Source: Thermoflexales bacterium (lineage in GTDB: Bacteria > Chloroflexota > Anaerolineae > J036 > Brachytrichaceae). From it: a DNA stretch of 32,670 nt. Shown piece by piece: positions 1 to 8,224 of the stretch (the stretch's first letter is position 1; each line of letters starts with the position of its first letter). Position numbers and translations under genes: made by a program. The stretch is from contig JANWVJ010000012.1 of assembly GCA_025056895.1 (NCBI GenBank), positions 1-32,670 of the forward strand, in the 5' to 3' direction. Below the pieces are notes generated by a model that saw only the letters and a program-made list of their open reading frames with translations, was not told where the DNA came from and made no database searches.

Positions 1-39
1 TGATTGTATAGGGCCTGGTCTCCGTGGAGGGAGGCTGAT

Positions 40-1014
40 ATGGAAACAACGTCACCCTCTGTGACCCGCCGCGAGATCGTTGCGCGCGCTATTCGATTTC
101 AAACCCCACCCCGCCTGCCTTTTGATCTGCCTGAGCCGTATGGCACTGATATCACCTGGGCCGGCATGACCCCCTCACCTGATCATCGCCCACCAAGCGG
201 GATAGATGAATGGGGCGCTGTGTGGGAGAACATCGGCGTGTCGATGCTTGGCGAAGTCAAGGATTTCCCGCTGAAAGACTGGGCCGACTTTGACCGGCTG
301 CCCGTGCCCGACATCCGCGAGCCGCGCCGCTGGGTCGAGGTGGCCGGCGCACGCCAGAAAGCCGGCGACAAATTCCTGCTCGGCCACGGCTTGTCGATCT
401 ACGAGCGGCTGCACTTCATTCGCGGCCTGCACAACACCTGGACAGACATTTACGACGCGCCGGCTCAACTGGGACGGCTGATCGATATTCTGGTGGAGAT
501 GAATCTGTACGCCATCGAGCAATACGCCAACGCCGGTTTTGACGGCTTCATTATCGGCGACGACTGGGGCTTGCAAAACCGACTGATGATCGACCCACGT
601 AAATGGCGCGAGATCTGGAAGCCGCGCTACGCTCGCATATTCAAGGCTGCTCATGACGCCGGCTTGTTCACCTTCCTACACAGTTGCGGCCATATTGTCG
701 CCATCCTCGATGACTTGATCGAAATCGGACTCGATGTGATCCACATGGATCAACAGGAAAACATGGGGCTGGAATTGCTAGGCAGGCGCTTCGGCGGCCG
801 ACTGACATTCTACGCGCCGGTTGACATCCAGCGGACAATGGTATTCGGAACACTCGATGAGATACGCGCGTACTGTCGGCGCATGGTGCACACACTGGGC
901 CGACCTGAGGGCGGCTTTATTGCCCGCTGGTACACCGACCCGGCCGGCGCCGGTCATCGCCCAGAAGCCATTGCCGCCATGTGTGAAGCGTTTCTACAAC
1001 TGGCCGGCATGTGA
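40..1014 (+). CDS. Uroporphyrinogen decarboxylase-like (UroD/MtaA superfamily) protein
   Basis: A 324-residue protein of the UroD fold superfamily. Relatives include uroporphyrinogen decarboxylase and corrinoid:CoM methyltransferases such as MtaA, and many members sit beside sugar-degradation genes with unknown substrates. Seen here: the repeated pattern of the family, the segment around residues 175-190 (GFIIGDDWG), and an H-x-C-G motif at H214/C216. In the methyltransferase branch that position binds zinc. The reading frame stays open to base 4, but I chose the ATG at 40 because GGAGGGAGG lies 5 bases before it. A DUF4038 hydrolase follows 96 bases downstream on the same strand, so the two may share a transcript and a carbohydrate-related role. 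It is probably not the heme-pathway enzyme, as no hem genes are nearby. Substrate unknown. Confidence 0.8.
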   Translation: METTSPSVTRREIVARAIRFQTPPRLPFDLPEPYGTDITWAGMTPSPDHRPPSGIDEWGAVWENIGVSMLGEVKDFPLKDWADFDRLPVPDIREPRRWVEVAGARQKAGDKFLLGHGLSIYERLHFIRGLHNTWTDIYDAPAQLGRLIDILVEMNLYAIEQYANAGFDGFIIGDDWGLQNRLMIDPRKWREIWKPRYARIFKAAHDAGLFTFLHSCGHIVAILDDLIEIGLDVIHMDQQENMGLELLGRRFGGRLTFYAPVDIQRTMVFGTLDEIRAYCRRMVHTLGRPEGGFIARWYTDPAGAGHRPEAIAAMCEAFLQLAGM

Positions 1015-1068
1015 GGTAAGGGGCAACTCTCAGCGTAAGGCAAGTGCGTCAGCCACGCACAACACGCC

Positions 1069-1082
1069 ATCCACCATCCGCG
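1069..1082 (+). repeat. Short ATCCACC/ATCCGCG heptamer pair
   Basis: Two adjacent heptamers in the gap between the UroD-like and hydrolase genes resemble the units repeated inside the molybdenum hydroxylase gene at 5714-5748. With only two units this could be chance. Confidence 0.3.
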
Positions 1083-1110
1083 ATGTATTCACTTTGTTGG
1101 AGGTTATCTG

Positions 1111-2718
1111 ATGCCGCTTTCTTACCATGCTAGTGTCCATGCAGCAATCGAGTTCGAGTTCAGATCCAGCGCAGCATATAGTGACCCGTTCAGTCAAATT
1201 GAGCTGGATGTGGTCTTCAGCGCACCGAATGGCAGGATCATGCGAGTGCCGGCCTTTTGGGCCGGTGATCATGAATGGCGCGTTCGTTTCGCGCCGCCTG
1301 AACCTGGCGTGTACACCTTCGAGACCGTCTGCAGTGACCGCTCAAATGCCGGCTTGCACGGCCATACAGGCACCGTGATCGCACAGCCCTACGCCGGCCA
1401 GAACCCCCTCCTTCAACACGGATTTCCCCAGGTTGCCCCAGACAAGCGTCACTTCCAGTATGCCGATGGTTCGCCTTTTTTCTGGCTGGGGGACACGTGG
1501 TGGATGGGGCTGTGCAATCGACTGAGCTGGCCAGATGACTTTCAAATGCTGGCTGCCGATCGCCGAGTCAAAGGCTTTTCAGTGATCCAAATTGTAGCCG
1601 GCTTGTATCCCGACATGCCTTGGCGTGATCCACGCGGCGCAAATGAAGCCGGTTATCCGTGGAGCGAGAATTTCGAGCAGATCAATCCGGCCTATTTCGA
1701 CATGGCAGATCTGCGTATCCGCTGGCTGGTCAAATCGGGCTTCGTGCCTTGCATCGTTGGGTGTTGGGGCTACTTTCTACCCTGGATGGGCGTCAACAAG
1801 CTCAAGCAACACTGGCGCTACCTCGTGGCACGCTGGGGAGCATATCCTGTGTTTTGGTGCCTAGCAGGAGAAGGCACGATGCCCTACTACTTGTCCGAAG
1901 ACAGAGAAGGAGATTGTCTCAAGCAGAAGGCCGGTTGGACGGAAGTGGCGCGCTACCTGCGTGAGATCGACCCTTATCATCATCCCATTACCATTCATCC
2001 TACCGACAACGCACGCGATCAGGTAGACGATCCCTCGGTGCTTGACTTCGACATGTTGCAAACAGGACACGGCGGCTACGAAAGCATCCCGAACACCGTA
2101 AGCAGTATTCGGTCAGCAGTAGAACGAGCGCCGACGATGCCGGCGATGGTTGGTGAAGTGTGTTACGAAGGCATATTGGAGGGCAGTCGCGAAGAAATTC
2201 AGCGCTTCATGTTCTGGAGCACGATGCTAATCGGCGCAGCCGGCTTCACGTATGGCGCAAATGGCATTTGGCAACTGAACAACCCCGGTCAGCCATTTGG
2301 CCCCTCACCTCACGGCTCATCATGGGGCGACATTCCCTGGCAAGAGGCAGTGCGTTTGCCAGGCTCGACTCAGCTTGGCTTGGCCCGACGCTTGCTTGAA
2401 CGATACCCCTGGCAGCACTTTGAACCGCATCAGGATTGGATCACACCAGCTTCGATCGGGGAGCACTACTTGGCGCCCTACTGCGCAGGCATCCCCGGCG
2501 GGGTGCGCGTGATATACGTCCCCCGCCCAATCGCCGCGTGGAGTCCATCCCACTGGGTGACCGGCCTAGGAGCACATAGCACGCACACGGCTTTCTTGTT
2601 CAACCCTAAGACCGGCGCAGAAATTTCTCTGGGAACCATACAAACCAACGCCGAGGGTCGCTGGCGCATTCCTGTTCTGCCCTTGATTCAGGACTGGGTC
2701 ATTGTGATTGACGGTTGA
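1111..2718 (+). CDS. DUF5060/DUF4038-domain glycoside hydrolase-like protein (apiosidase-like)
   Basis: A 535-residue protein with three visible parts. An N-terminal beta-sandwich of DUF5060 type covers about residues 1-95. A DUF4038 TIM-barrel follows at about 110-430, recognised by the block HFQYADGSPFFWLGDTWW. A C-terminal collagen-binding-like module (PF12904 type) has the pattern FNPKTG...DWVIVI at about 490-535. DUF4038 proteins include apiosidases (GH140) and other exo-acting enzymes on plant side-chain sugars. The GEVCYEG motif near residue 350 is a plausible site for a catalytic glutamate. There is no signal peptide, so it may act on imported oligosaccharides. GGAGG lies 7 bases before the ATG. 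The upstream UroD-like gene is on the same strand. The family call is good; the substrate is not readable. Confidence 0.85.
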   Translation: MPLSYHASVHAAIEFEFRSSAAYSDPFSQIELDVVFSAPNGRIMRVPAFWAGDHEWRVRFAPPEPGVYTFETVCSDRSNAGLHGHTGTVIAQPYAGQNPLLQHGFPQVAPDKRHFQYADGSPFFWLGDTWWMGLCNRLSWPDDFQMLAADRRVKGFSVIQIVAGLYPDMPWRDPRGANEAGYPWSENFEQINPAYFDMADLRIRWLVKSGFVPCIVGCWGYFLPWMGVNKLKQHWRYLVARWGAYPVFWCLAGEGTMPYYLSEDREGDCLKQKAGWTEVARYLREIDPYHHPITIHPTDNARDQVDDPSVLDFDMLQTGHGGYESIPNTVSSIRSAVERAPTMPAMVGEVCYEGILEGSREEIQRFMFWSTMLIGAAGFTYGANGIWQLNNPGQPFGPSPHGSSWGDIPWQEAVRLPGSTQLGLARRLLERYPWQHFEPHQDWITPASIGEHYLAPYCAGIPGGVRVIYVPRPIAAWSPSHWVTGLGAHSTHTAFLFNPKTGAEISLGTIQTNAEGRWRIPVLPLIQDWVIVIDG

Positions 2719-2784
2719 CGACATGCCGCCGAAGACCTGAATAAAGCTCCCTCTGCTCGATGTCAGGCGGAGCACATGGTGCAT

Positions 2785-3405
2785 CTATCTTTTGATTGGC
2801 GGAACGACATTCACCGCGCGGAGGATGGTGACACCGGCGTAACAGTCGATGGCCGTGACGCTGCCCAAATCAATGCGCCAGCGCCAATGATCAGACAACG
2901 GGACGCCGGTCAACGTGCATAAAACGACCTGGATCGGAGCGGCATGGGTCACGACAACGATGCGCTGGCCGGCATGTGCGCGGCCCAGCCCACGCCACGC
3001 GGCCATGATGCGCTCCGCCAGGTCGGCCAAACATTCACCCCCTGTCGGCGCGCGGTGGAGTGGGTCGGCTAGACGAGCGGCGACTTCATGAGGATACTGT
3101 TGTGCCACCTCCGAATAAGTCAACCCCTCCCACATACCGTGCGATGCTTCACGCCATGCTTGATCGATCAAACAGGGGATGCGATGCAAGCCGACAATGG
3201 CGCGCGCGACAGACTCCGTTCGGCCCAGGCCGCTGTGAATCACCGCATCGATCTTTCTGCCGGCGAAATACTCACCTAGGGCGCGCGCTTGCCGCAGACC
3301 GTACTCGGTCAACGGCCGATCGGTTATGCCTTGATATCGCCCAGCAGCGTTCCAATCGGTCTGACCATGCCGCACCAGCCATACCCGGCGAGGAATGCTC
3401 ATCAT
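2785..3405 (-). CDS. Histidine phosphatase family protein (phosphoglycerate mutase-like)
   Basis: A 206-residue histidine-phosphatase (branch 2H-phosphatase). It has the phospho-accepting R12-H13-G14 motif, R62, the acid E86 in the REASHGMWEG block, and the second catalytic H154 in VVVTHAAPI. The family removes phosphate from small molecules. Members of this length include alpha-ribazole phosphatase (CobC) and broad-specificity phosphatases, and the sequence alone does not decide between them. No cobalamin genes are adjacent, although metH lies elsewhere in the window. There is no Shine-Dalgarno. A TAGAAT hexamer on the same strand (3415-3420) sits 9 bases before the ATG, suggesting a very short or absent leader. 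A second ATG follows immediately, so the start could be one codon later. Divergent from the CopD-like gene. Confidence 0.85.
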   Translation of the reverse strand: MMSIPRRVWLVRHGQTDWNAAGRYQGITDRPLTEYGLRQARALGEYFAGRKIDAVIHSGLGRTESVARAIVGLHRIPCLIDQAWREASHGMWEGLTYSEVAQQYPHEVAARLADPLHRAPTGGECLADLAERIMAAWRGLGRAHAGQRIVVVTHAAPIQVVLCTLTGVPLSDHWRWRIDLGSVTAIDCYAGVTILRAVNVVPPIKR

Positions 3406-3454
3406 TGGTAGAGCATTCTATACTCTGGCCTAGGCAGTGCAGATAGCAGTGCAG

Positions 3455-4300
3455 ATGGAATGGCTTGTTCACTGGGTCGTGTTGATTGCGTTCACCGCGT
3501 TGACCGGCAGCGTGGTTGTACCGGTGTTGGTGATGCGCTCGCCAGCAGCCCATCCCTTGCTTGAGGCAACGTTCGGTGCCTATCGGCGCTGGCTGAGCAT
3601 TTGGATAACCATGAGCGCCGGCGCTTCTGTTCTATTCTTGCTGGCCATGTGGCCGGTGTTTGAGGATGGGCGGGTAGTATGGCTGACGGCTGCGCGCTTG
3701 GGCTTATTGGGCATACTCGCCGTTCACGTCTGGAGAAGACACGAGGTGAACGGCTGGCTGATTGCGCCGGCGTTGGCGCTTTTGCTCACCCAAAGCCTGT
3801 TAAGCCGCAGCGCCGCACGGACAGATTGGCTGCCTTACACCCTGAACGATTGGTTTCACATGACCCTAACAGCAAGCTGGTTGGGCGGGGTAGCCGTCTT
3901 GGCCTGCATCCTGATCCCGGCCGTGATCAACAATCGCGCGTTGCTAGGCGCACTGTCTCATATCGTGGATCGGTTCTCGTTGTTGGCGATATTCTGTGTG
4001 GCCGGCCTGGGAGTGAGCGGCTTGATCCAATCGGGGGCATTTTTGCGGGACTTGAGTGATTTGATCGAAACGGACTTCGGCCGCGCGCTGTCGGTCAAGT
4101 TGGCCGGCTCGATGGTGCTGATCGGATTCGGCGCGCTACATCAACAAGTCATTGCGCCACGGCTGCGCTTGTGGCGATTGCGGGCCGGACAAGCCGAAGC
4201 CCAGGCCACCACCCTGCGCTTTCGGTTCAGCTTGTATGCCGAAGTGATTACAAGCCTGATCGTGTTGCTATTCGTCGCTGCCATGAAAAGCAGCCACTAG
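3455..4300 (+). CDS. CopD family integral membrane protein
   Basis: A 281-residue polytopic membrane protein. About eight hydrophobic segments are visible, starting at MEWLVHWVVLIAF. The segment NDWFHMTLTASWLGGVAVLACIL, near the middle, matches the histidine-tryptophan-glycine signature of the CopD domain (PF05425), found in copper resistance and uptake proteins such as CopD, PcoD and YcnJ. The function would be copper handling at the cytoplasmic membrane, but no CopC or copper ATPase is adjacent, so metal specificity is inferred from family only. An in-frame GTG at 3437 would add six residues. I chose the ATG at 3455 because it begins directly at the first membrane helix. Neither start has a strong Shine-Dalgarno. 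Divergent from the histidine phosphatase, with a possible -10 TATACT at 3419-3424. Confidence 0.8.
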   Translation: MEWLVHWVVLIAFTALTGSVVVPVLVMRSPAAHPLLEATFGAYRRWLSIWITMSAGASVLFLLAMWPVFEDGRVVWLTAARLGLLGILAVHVWRRHEVNGWLIAPALALLLTQSLLSRSAARTDWLPYTLNDWFHMTLTASWLGGVAVLACILIPAVINNRALLGALSHIVDRFSLLAIFCVAGLGVSGLIQSGAFLRDLSDLIETDFGRALSVKLAGSMVLIGFGALHQQVIAPRLRLWRLRAGQAEAQATTLRFRFSLYAEVITSLIVLLFVAAMKSSH

Positions 4301-4306
4301 TCGGAT

Positions 4307-4350
4307 GATGGAGCAGTTGACGGAGAATTCGCCGCCTGCTCATCGGTTTT
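4307..4350 (+). terminator. Candidate intrinsic terminator of the CopD gene
   Basis: GATGgAGCAG (4307-4316) pairs with CTGCTCATC (4336-4344) apart from one bulged G. An inner CGG/CCG pairing closes the loop, and TTTT follows at 4347-4350. It lies 7 bases after the CopD stop codon. The T tract is short, so efficiency is uncertain, and the T tract is shared with the next hairpin. Confidence 0.45.
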
Positions 4351-4383
4351 CAGTGTGGAACTGAAAATCGTACAATCTTGAAT
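4344..4383 (+). promoter_or_regulatory. Putative leaderless promoter with palindrome before the molybdenum hydroxylase
   Basis: CGGTTTTCAG (4344-4353) and CTGAAAATCG (4361-4370) form a 10-base-pair inverted repeat with one G-T pair and a 7-base spacer. It is followed directly by TACAAT (4371-4376), a good -10 hexamer, then 7 bases and the ATG. A weak -35 (TTTTCA, 4347-4352, spacer 18) lies within the left arm, so a protein bound to the palindrome would block RNA polymerase. No Shine-Dalgarno is visible. Confidence 0.5.
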
Positions 4384-6645
4384 ATGGCAATCGGCATCTC
4401 AATCCCGCGCATCGATGCGCGCTCGAAAGTGACCGGCGAAGCGCTCTACCCCGGCGATATCAACCTGGCCGGCCAGGCGTATGCAAAGGTGTTGTGGTCG
4501 AAACGCCCTCACGCGCGCGTGCGCGTGATCGACACGCGCGCTGCCGAGGCGCTGCCGGGCGTGCTTGCTGTCTTTACCGGCGAAGACGTGCCGGTCAACG
4601 AGTATGGATTGATCACCTTCGATGCACCGGTGTTGATGAGGGCGGACGTCAGACACCGGATTCCAGACCGCAGCCATCAGACGCCGGCTTCGATCACCAA
4701 TCCCAACTCGCAACATCCCAGGCTGTTCGACAGTGTGGTGCGTCACGTGGGGGAGAAGGTGGCGTTGGTGGTGGCCGAGACCGAAGACATCGCCGCTCAG
4801 GCGCGCGAGCTAATCCACGTCGAGTACGAAGACCTGCCGGCCATCACATCCATGCACGAGGCAATTCAGCCGGGCGCGCTGCAACTGCATCCGCTCTATC
4901 CCGATAATGTAATCAAGCGATATCGAGTGCGCAAGGGCGACGCACAAGCCGCCTTTGCCGAGGCCGATGTCATCATCGAGGACGTGTATTCCACCGGCGC
5001 GCAGGAACACGCTTACTTGCAACCCGAAGCTGGGCTAGGCTACATCGACGAACAAGGACGGGTGACGGTGATCGTAGCCGGTCAATGGGCGCACGAAGAT
5101 CAACAACAAATTGCCCACGCGCTCAACCTGCCACTCGAGCAGGTGCGGGTGATCTACCCGGCCATCGGCGGCGCATTTGGCGGGCGCGAGGACATGAGCG
5201 TACAGATCATCTTGGCGCTGGCAGCATGGAAGCTGAGAAGGCCGGTCAAAATCATCTGGTCGCGCGAAGAGAGCATCATCGGCCATCACAAACGCCACCC
5301 GATGTGGTTCCACGCCAAGCTGGGGGCAAAGCGCGACGGCAGGCTGGTAGCCGCGCAGGTTGAGCTGATGTCCGACGCCGGCCCATATGCCTATACCAGC
5401 GCAAAAGTGCTGGGCAATGCGACGGTGATGGCGGTCGGGCCATATGACATTCCGAACGTGGCAATCGATGCGCAAACGGTAGTCACCAACAACCTGCCGA
5501 CCGGGGCATTTCGCGGTTTTGGCGCGCCACAAGCCTTGTTTGTCGCCGAGACTCAAATGAACAAGCTGGCCGCTGCGCTCAACATCGACCCGATCGAATT
5601 GCGCTTGAAAAACGCGCTGCGCGAAGGCAGCCTGACGGTCAACAATACGCCTGTCCCGGCCGGCTGTACGATCGCCGAGGTGATTCGACGCTGCGCCGAG
5701 CAAACTCAGGCTCATCCAAAATCCACCATCCACAATCCTCAATTGAGAATCGGACGCGGATTTGCCTGCGGACACAAAAATATCGGCTTCTCGTTTGGCG
5801 CTCCAGAGCGCTGCGAGGCCACAGTAGAGCTGCACGGTGATAGTGAGATTGAGCGCGCGGTGGTATATCACGCCGGCGCAGACTGTGGCCAAGGCGCGCA
5901 CACCGTCTTTGCGCAAGTGGCAGCTCAGGCGCTGCAACTGCCGATGAACAAGATTGAGCTGGTCGTCAGCGACACAGCTAGCAGTGGCAACAGCGGGTCG
6001 GCATCAGCTTCCCGCATGACCTTCATGGCCGCGCACGCCATATTCGGCGCAGCCAGCGCTGCGTTGGACAAATGGCGCGATGAAGAGCGCCCAGCACGCG
6101 CGCACTATGTGTATCGGGCCCCGCCGACAACGGCTATGGACCCAGAGACCGGAATGGCCAATCCAAATATCACCTATGGCTATGTAGCACAAAGTGCCGA
6201 GGTCGAAGTGGACACTGAGACCGGTCGGCTGCGTGTTCTGCGCCTGGTGTGCGCTGACGATGTGGGACGCGCCGTTAATCCTCAACAGGTGGTCGGACAG
6301 ATTGAAGGCGGGGCTGTGATGGGTCTCGGCTGGACAGCTCTAGAACATTTTGTCCAGCGTGACGGCTATGTCCTGACCGATCGGCTCAGCACATACCTAA
6401 TTCCTTCGGTCCTAGATATTCCCGACGTGGTCGAATCGATCATCGTGGAAAACCCCGATCCGCACGGCGCAATGGGCATCCGGGGCATGGCCGAGATGCC
6501 GCTTATGGTGGTGGCGCCGGCAGTTGTAGCGGCGATTTACGACGCAACCGGCGTATGGATGAACACGCTGCCTATAACACCAGAACGGCTGTTGAGTGCA
6601 TTGGAGCGCCGGCTGGCCGATACGGGAACAGCCCCAATCCGCTGA
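4384..6645 (+). CDS. Xanthine dehydrogenase family protein, molybdenum-binding (large) subunit
   Basis: A 753-residue catalytic subunit of the molybdenum hydroxylase family (xanthine, aldehyde and CO dehydrogenase relatives). It hydroxylates a carbon next to nitrogen or an aldehyde using Mo-pterin cytosine or guanine dinucleotide. The N-terminal a/b hammerhead domain covers about 1-150 and the Mo-cofactor domain the rest. Cofactor-loop motifs are GGAFGGRED (near 262), GAFRGFGAPQALF (near 375) and GQGAHTVFAQVAAQ (near 503). The likely base is E704 in MGIRGMAEMP. There is no CO-dehydrogenase VAYRCSFR loop, so CoxL is unlikely. An insertion of about 30 residues precedes VRHVGEKVALVVAET, and a second short insert lies at about 445-455; both coincide with heptamer DNA repeats. 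The FAD and 2Fe-2S subunit genes are not adjacent. I chose the ATG at 4384 over the TTG at 4378 because a -10 hexamer ends 7 bases before it. Confidence 0.85.
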   Translation: MAIGISIPRIDARSKVTGEALYPGDINLAGQAYAKVLWSKRPHARVRVIDTRAAEALPGVLAVFTGEDVPVNEYGLITFDAPVLMRADVRHRIPDRSHQTPASITNPNSQHPRLFDSVVRHVGEKVALVVAETEDIAAQARELIHVEYEDLPAITSMHEAIQPGALQLHPLYPDNVIKRYRVRKGDAQAAFAEADVIIEDVYSTGAQEHAYLQPEAGLGYIDEQGRVTVIVAGQWAHEDQQQIAHALNLPLEQVRVIYPAIGGAFGGREDMSVQIILALAAWKLRRPVKIIWSREESIIGHHKRHPMWFHAKLGAKRDGRLVAAQVELMSDAGPYAYTSAKVLGNATVMAVGPYDIPNVAIDAQTVVTNNLPTGAFRGFGAPQALFVAETQMNKLAAALNIDPIELRLKNALREGSLTVNNTPVPAGCTIAEVIRRCAEQTQAHPKSTIHNPQLRIGRGFACGHKNIGFSFGAPERCEATVELHGDSEIERAVVYHAGADCGQGAHTVFAQVAAQALQLPMNKIELVVSDTASSGNSGSASASRMTFMAAHAIFGAASAALDKWRDEERPARAHYVYRAPPTTAMDPETGMANPNITYGYVAQSAEVEVDTETGRLRVLRLVCADDVGRAVNPQQVVGQIEGGAVMGLGWTALEHFVQRDGYVLTDRLSTYLIPSVLDIPDVVESIIVENPDPHGAMGIRGMAEMPLMVVAPAVVAAIYDATGVWMNTLPITPERLLSALERRLADTGTAPIR
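4693..4720 (+). repeat. Degenerate heptamer repeat inside the molybdenum hydroxylase gene
   Basis: Four consecutive 7-base units (ATCACCA, ATCCCAA, CTCGCAA, CATCCCA) lie in a part of the protein that is an insertion relative to the family. They encode part of the peptide SITNPNSQHP. The units are degenerate, so the repeat call depends on comparison with the clearer array at 5714-5748. Confidence 0.4.
5714..5748 (+). repeat. Five-unit heptamer repeat inside the molybdenum hydroxylase gene
   Basis: Five consecutive 7-base units begin ATC or ATT: ATCCAAA, ATCCACC, ATCCACA, ATCCTCA and a degenerate ATTGAGA. They encode the low-complexity stretch PKSTIHNPQLRI between the hinge and a following RGFACGHKN block. 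Such heptamers resemble the short tandemly repeated repetitive (STRR) sequences of cyanobacteria. The array keeps the reading frame. Confidence 0.6.
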
Positions 6646-6695
6646 AGTCCGGCCAGATCGATTAAGCGCGGCATGGCGCATTGGTCCGCGATCAG

Positions 6696-6724
6696 TTGAC
6701 GCCTCGAACAAGTCGGCATAGATT
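6696..6724 (+). promoter_or_regulatory. Sigma-70-type promoter for the PfkB kinase gene
   Basis: TTGACG (6696-6701) and TAGATT (6719-6724) are separated by exactly 17 bases. That matches five of six -35 positions and four of six -10 positions. Transcription would begin near 6731, giving a leader of about 44 bases. Confidence 0.55.
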
Positions 6725-6774
6725 AGCTACGCTGAATCAGCCCAAGCACACCACAAGATTTACACGAGAGAGCT

Positions 6775-7755
6775 ATGGCTGACGTCATTTGCATGGGTGA
6801 ATTGTTAGTTGAATTTGTATCGACGCAGACGAATGTGCCGCTGGCACAAGCGCCGGGGTTCATCAAAGCACCCGGCGGCGCACCGGCGAATGTAGCCGTT
6901 GCATTGCAGCGCCTCGGCACGTCGGCAGCCTTTGTCAGCAAAGTAGGCAACGATCCATTCGGCGACTACCTGCGGGACAGCCTATCTACCGACAAAATTG
7001 ACACGCGCTACATTTTTGTTGATCCCCATGCCCGTACAACGGCTGTGTTCGTGGCAGTATGGGACGACGGGCGCAAAGATCTGTGCTTTTACCGCAACCC
7101 CGGCGCCGATATGATGCTGCGCGAAGATGAAATCGACCCGCACATCTTCGATGGCGCACGCTGTTTTCACTTTGGCTCGATCACGTTCATCCACGAGCCG
7201 GCAGCGTCAGCGCAGCGCAAGGCGCTGCACTGTGCGCAAGAGCGTGGGTTGATGATCAGCTATGACCCAAACTACCGGCCTACCTTGTGGCCAGACGTGA
7301 ATACAGCTCAACGCGTGATCCGCGACTCGTTCCAGTATTGTCATTTGGCCAAGATTAGCGAAGAGGAATGGGAGACGGCCACCGGTCATACCGACCTCGA
7401 CGCCGGCATCGAGGCGGTGCTAGAGTGGGGGGTCGAGTTGTTAGTCATCAGCCGAGGAGCAAAAGGAGCCATTGCGACCAACGGCGATTACCGGATCGAA
7501 TTGCCGGCAGTCGATGTGAACGTGGTAGAGACCACCGGCGCCGGCGATGGGTTCATGGCAGCCATGATTCAGCGACTGTTGCCCGAACGCGAACGGCTTG
7601 GCTCCTTGCGGGCCGTCGATGAGTCGATCGTGCACGAGGCGCTTCAATATGCCATCGTGGTGGGCGGACTTACCTGCACTCGCCCAGGTGCTATTCCCGC
7701 TCTGCCCACTCGCGCAGAGGTCGAAGCATTCTTGAAGCAGTTGGGTAAACAATGA
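6775..7755 (+). CDS. PfkB family carbohydrate kinase (fructokinase-like)
   Basis: A 326-residue ribokinase/PfkB-family kinase that transfers phosphate from ATP to a sugar in the cytoplasm. Seen: the N-terminal signature GGAPANVAVALQRLG (34-48) and the C-terminal ATP/catalytic signature TTGAGDGFMAAM. The catalytic D258 lies in the G-A-G-D anion hole (255-258). The strand MGELLVEFV near the start and the KAPGGAPANV loop are typical of fructokinases (ScrK-like) and 2-keto-3-deoxygluconate kinases. I favour fructokinase without being able to exclude other hexoses. Length is normal for the family. The start ATG has a moderate GAGAGA before it. It has its own promoter and ends 37 bases before a convergent HD-GYP remnant. 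Confidence 0.87.
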   Translation: MADVICMGELLVEFVSTQTNVPLAQAPGFIKAPGGAPANVAVALQRLGTSAAFVSKVGNDPFGDYLRDSLSTDKIDTRYIFVDPHARTTAVFVAVWDDGRKDLCFYRNPGADMMLREDEIDPHIFDGARCFHFGSITFIHEPAASAQRKALHCAQERGLMISYDPNYRPTLWPDVNTAQRVIRDSFQYCHLAKISEEEWETATGHTDLDAGIEAVLEWGVELLVISRGAKGAIATNGDYRIELPAVDVNVVETTGAGDGFMAAMIQRLLPERERLGSLRAVDESIVHEALQYAIVVGGLTCTRPGAIPALPTRAEVEAFLKQLGKQ

Positions 7756-7792
7756 GCCGGCACCCGATCAACCTGATGGTGAGCGCATAGCC

Positions 7793-8185
7793 TTACTCGC
7801 CCCACATCATGCGCACAAACAGTTTGACGATCAGAGGATCAAACTGGTTACCGGCCTTTTGCAACAAGTAACTGCGAATCTGTGAATCGGGCCAGGCTTT
7901 CCGATACGGGCGATCTGAGCGCAGTGCCTCCCATACGTCAACCACGCTGAAGATGCGCGCAGCCAGTGGGATCGCTTCGCCTTTCAAGCCGCGCGGATAG
8001 CCTGTGCCGTCCCAACGTTCATGATGACAGTAAGGGATATCCAAGGCCGGCTTCAGAAACGGAACGGAAGCAAGCAGTTCGTAACCGTAAACCGGGTGCT
8101 TGCGCATCTCTTCCAATTCATTTTCGGTTAGCGGGCCGGGCTTTAGCAACACCTGATCGGGGATGGCCATCTTACCGATAGACAA
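7793..8185 (-). pseudogene. N-terminally truncated HD-GYP domain remnant
   Basis: The 130 residues match only the C-terminal part of an HD-GYP cyclic-di-GMP phosphodiesterase domain: IGKMAIPDQVLLKPGPLT, then HPVYGYELL, then the HHERWDGTGYPRGLKGEAIPLAARI block that gives the family its name. The preceding helix and the catalytic H-D of the HDIGK motif are absent. At that place the frame reads SQSLSIGK, so both metal ligands are lost. Upstream the frame continues only 13 codons to a stop at 8225-8227, with no recognisable family sequence. The first available start is a TTG with no Shine-Dalgarno. Either an internal deletion removed the front half or this is a small non-catalytic paralogue. I favour a decaying gene. 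Confidence 0.55.
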
Positions 8186-8224
8186 ACTCTGGGAAAACGC
8201 GTGCAGGGTAAGGATGCCCTTAAT

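Noticed and set aside
4378-4383. TTG at 4378 as start of the molybdenum hydroxylase
   Set aside because: The ATG two codons later has the better distance from the -10 box and there is no Shine-Dalgarno to favour the TTG.
5035-5937. A 300-codon open frame antisense to the molybdenum hydroxylase gene
   Set aside because: It lies wholly inside a well-supported gene, has no recognisable motifs and no ribosome site.
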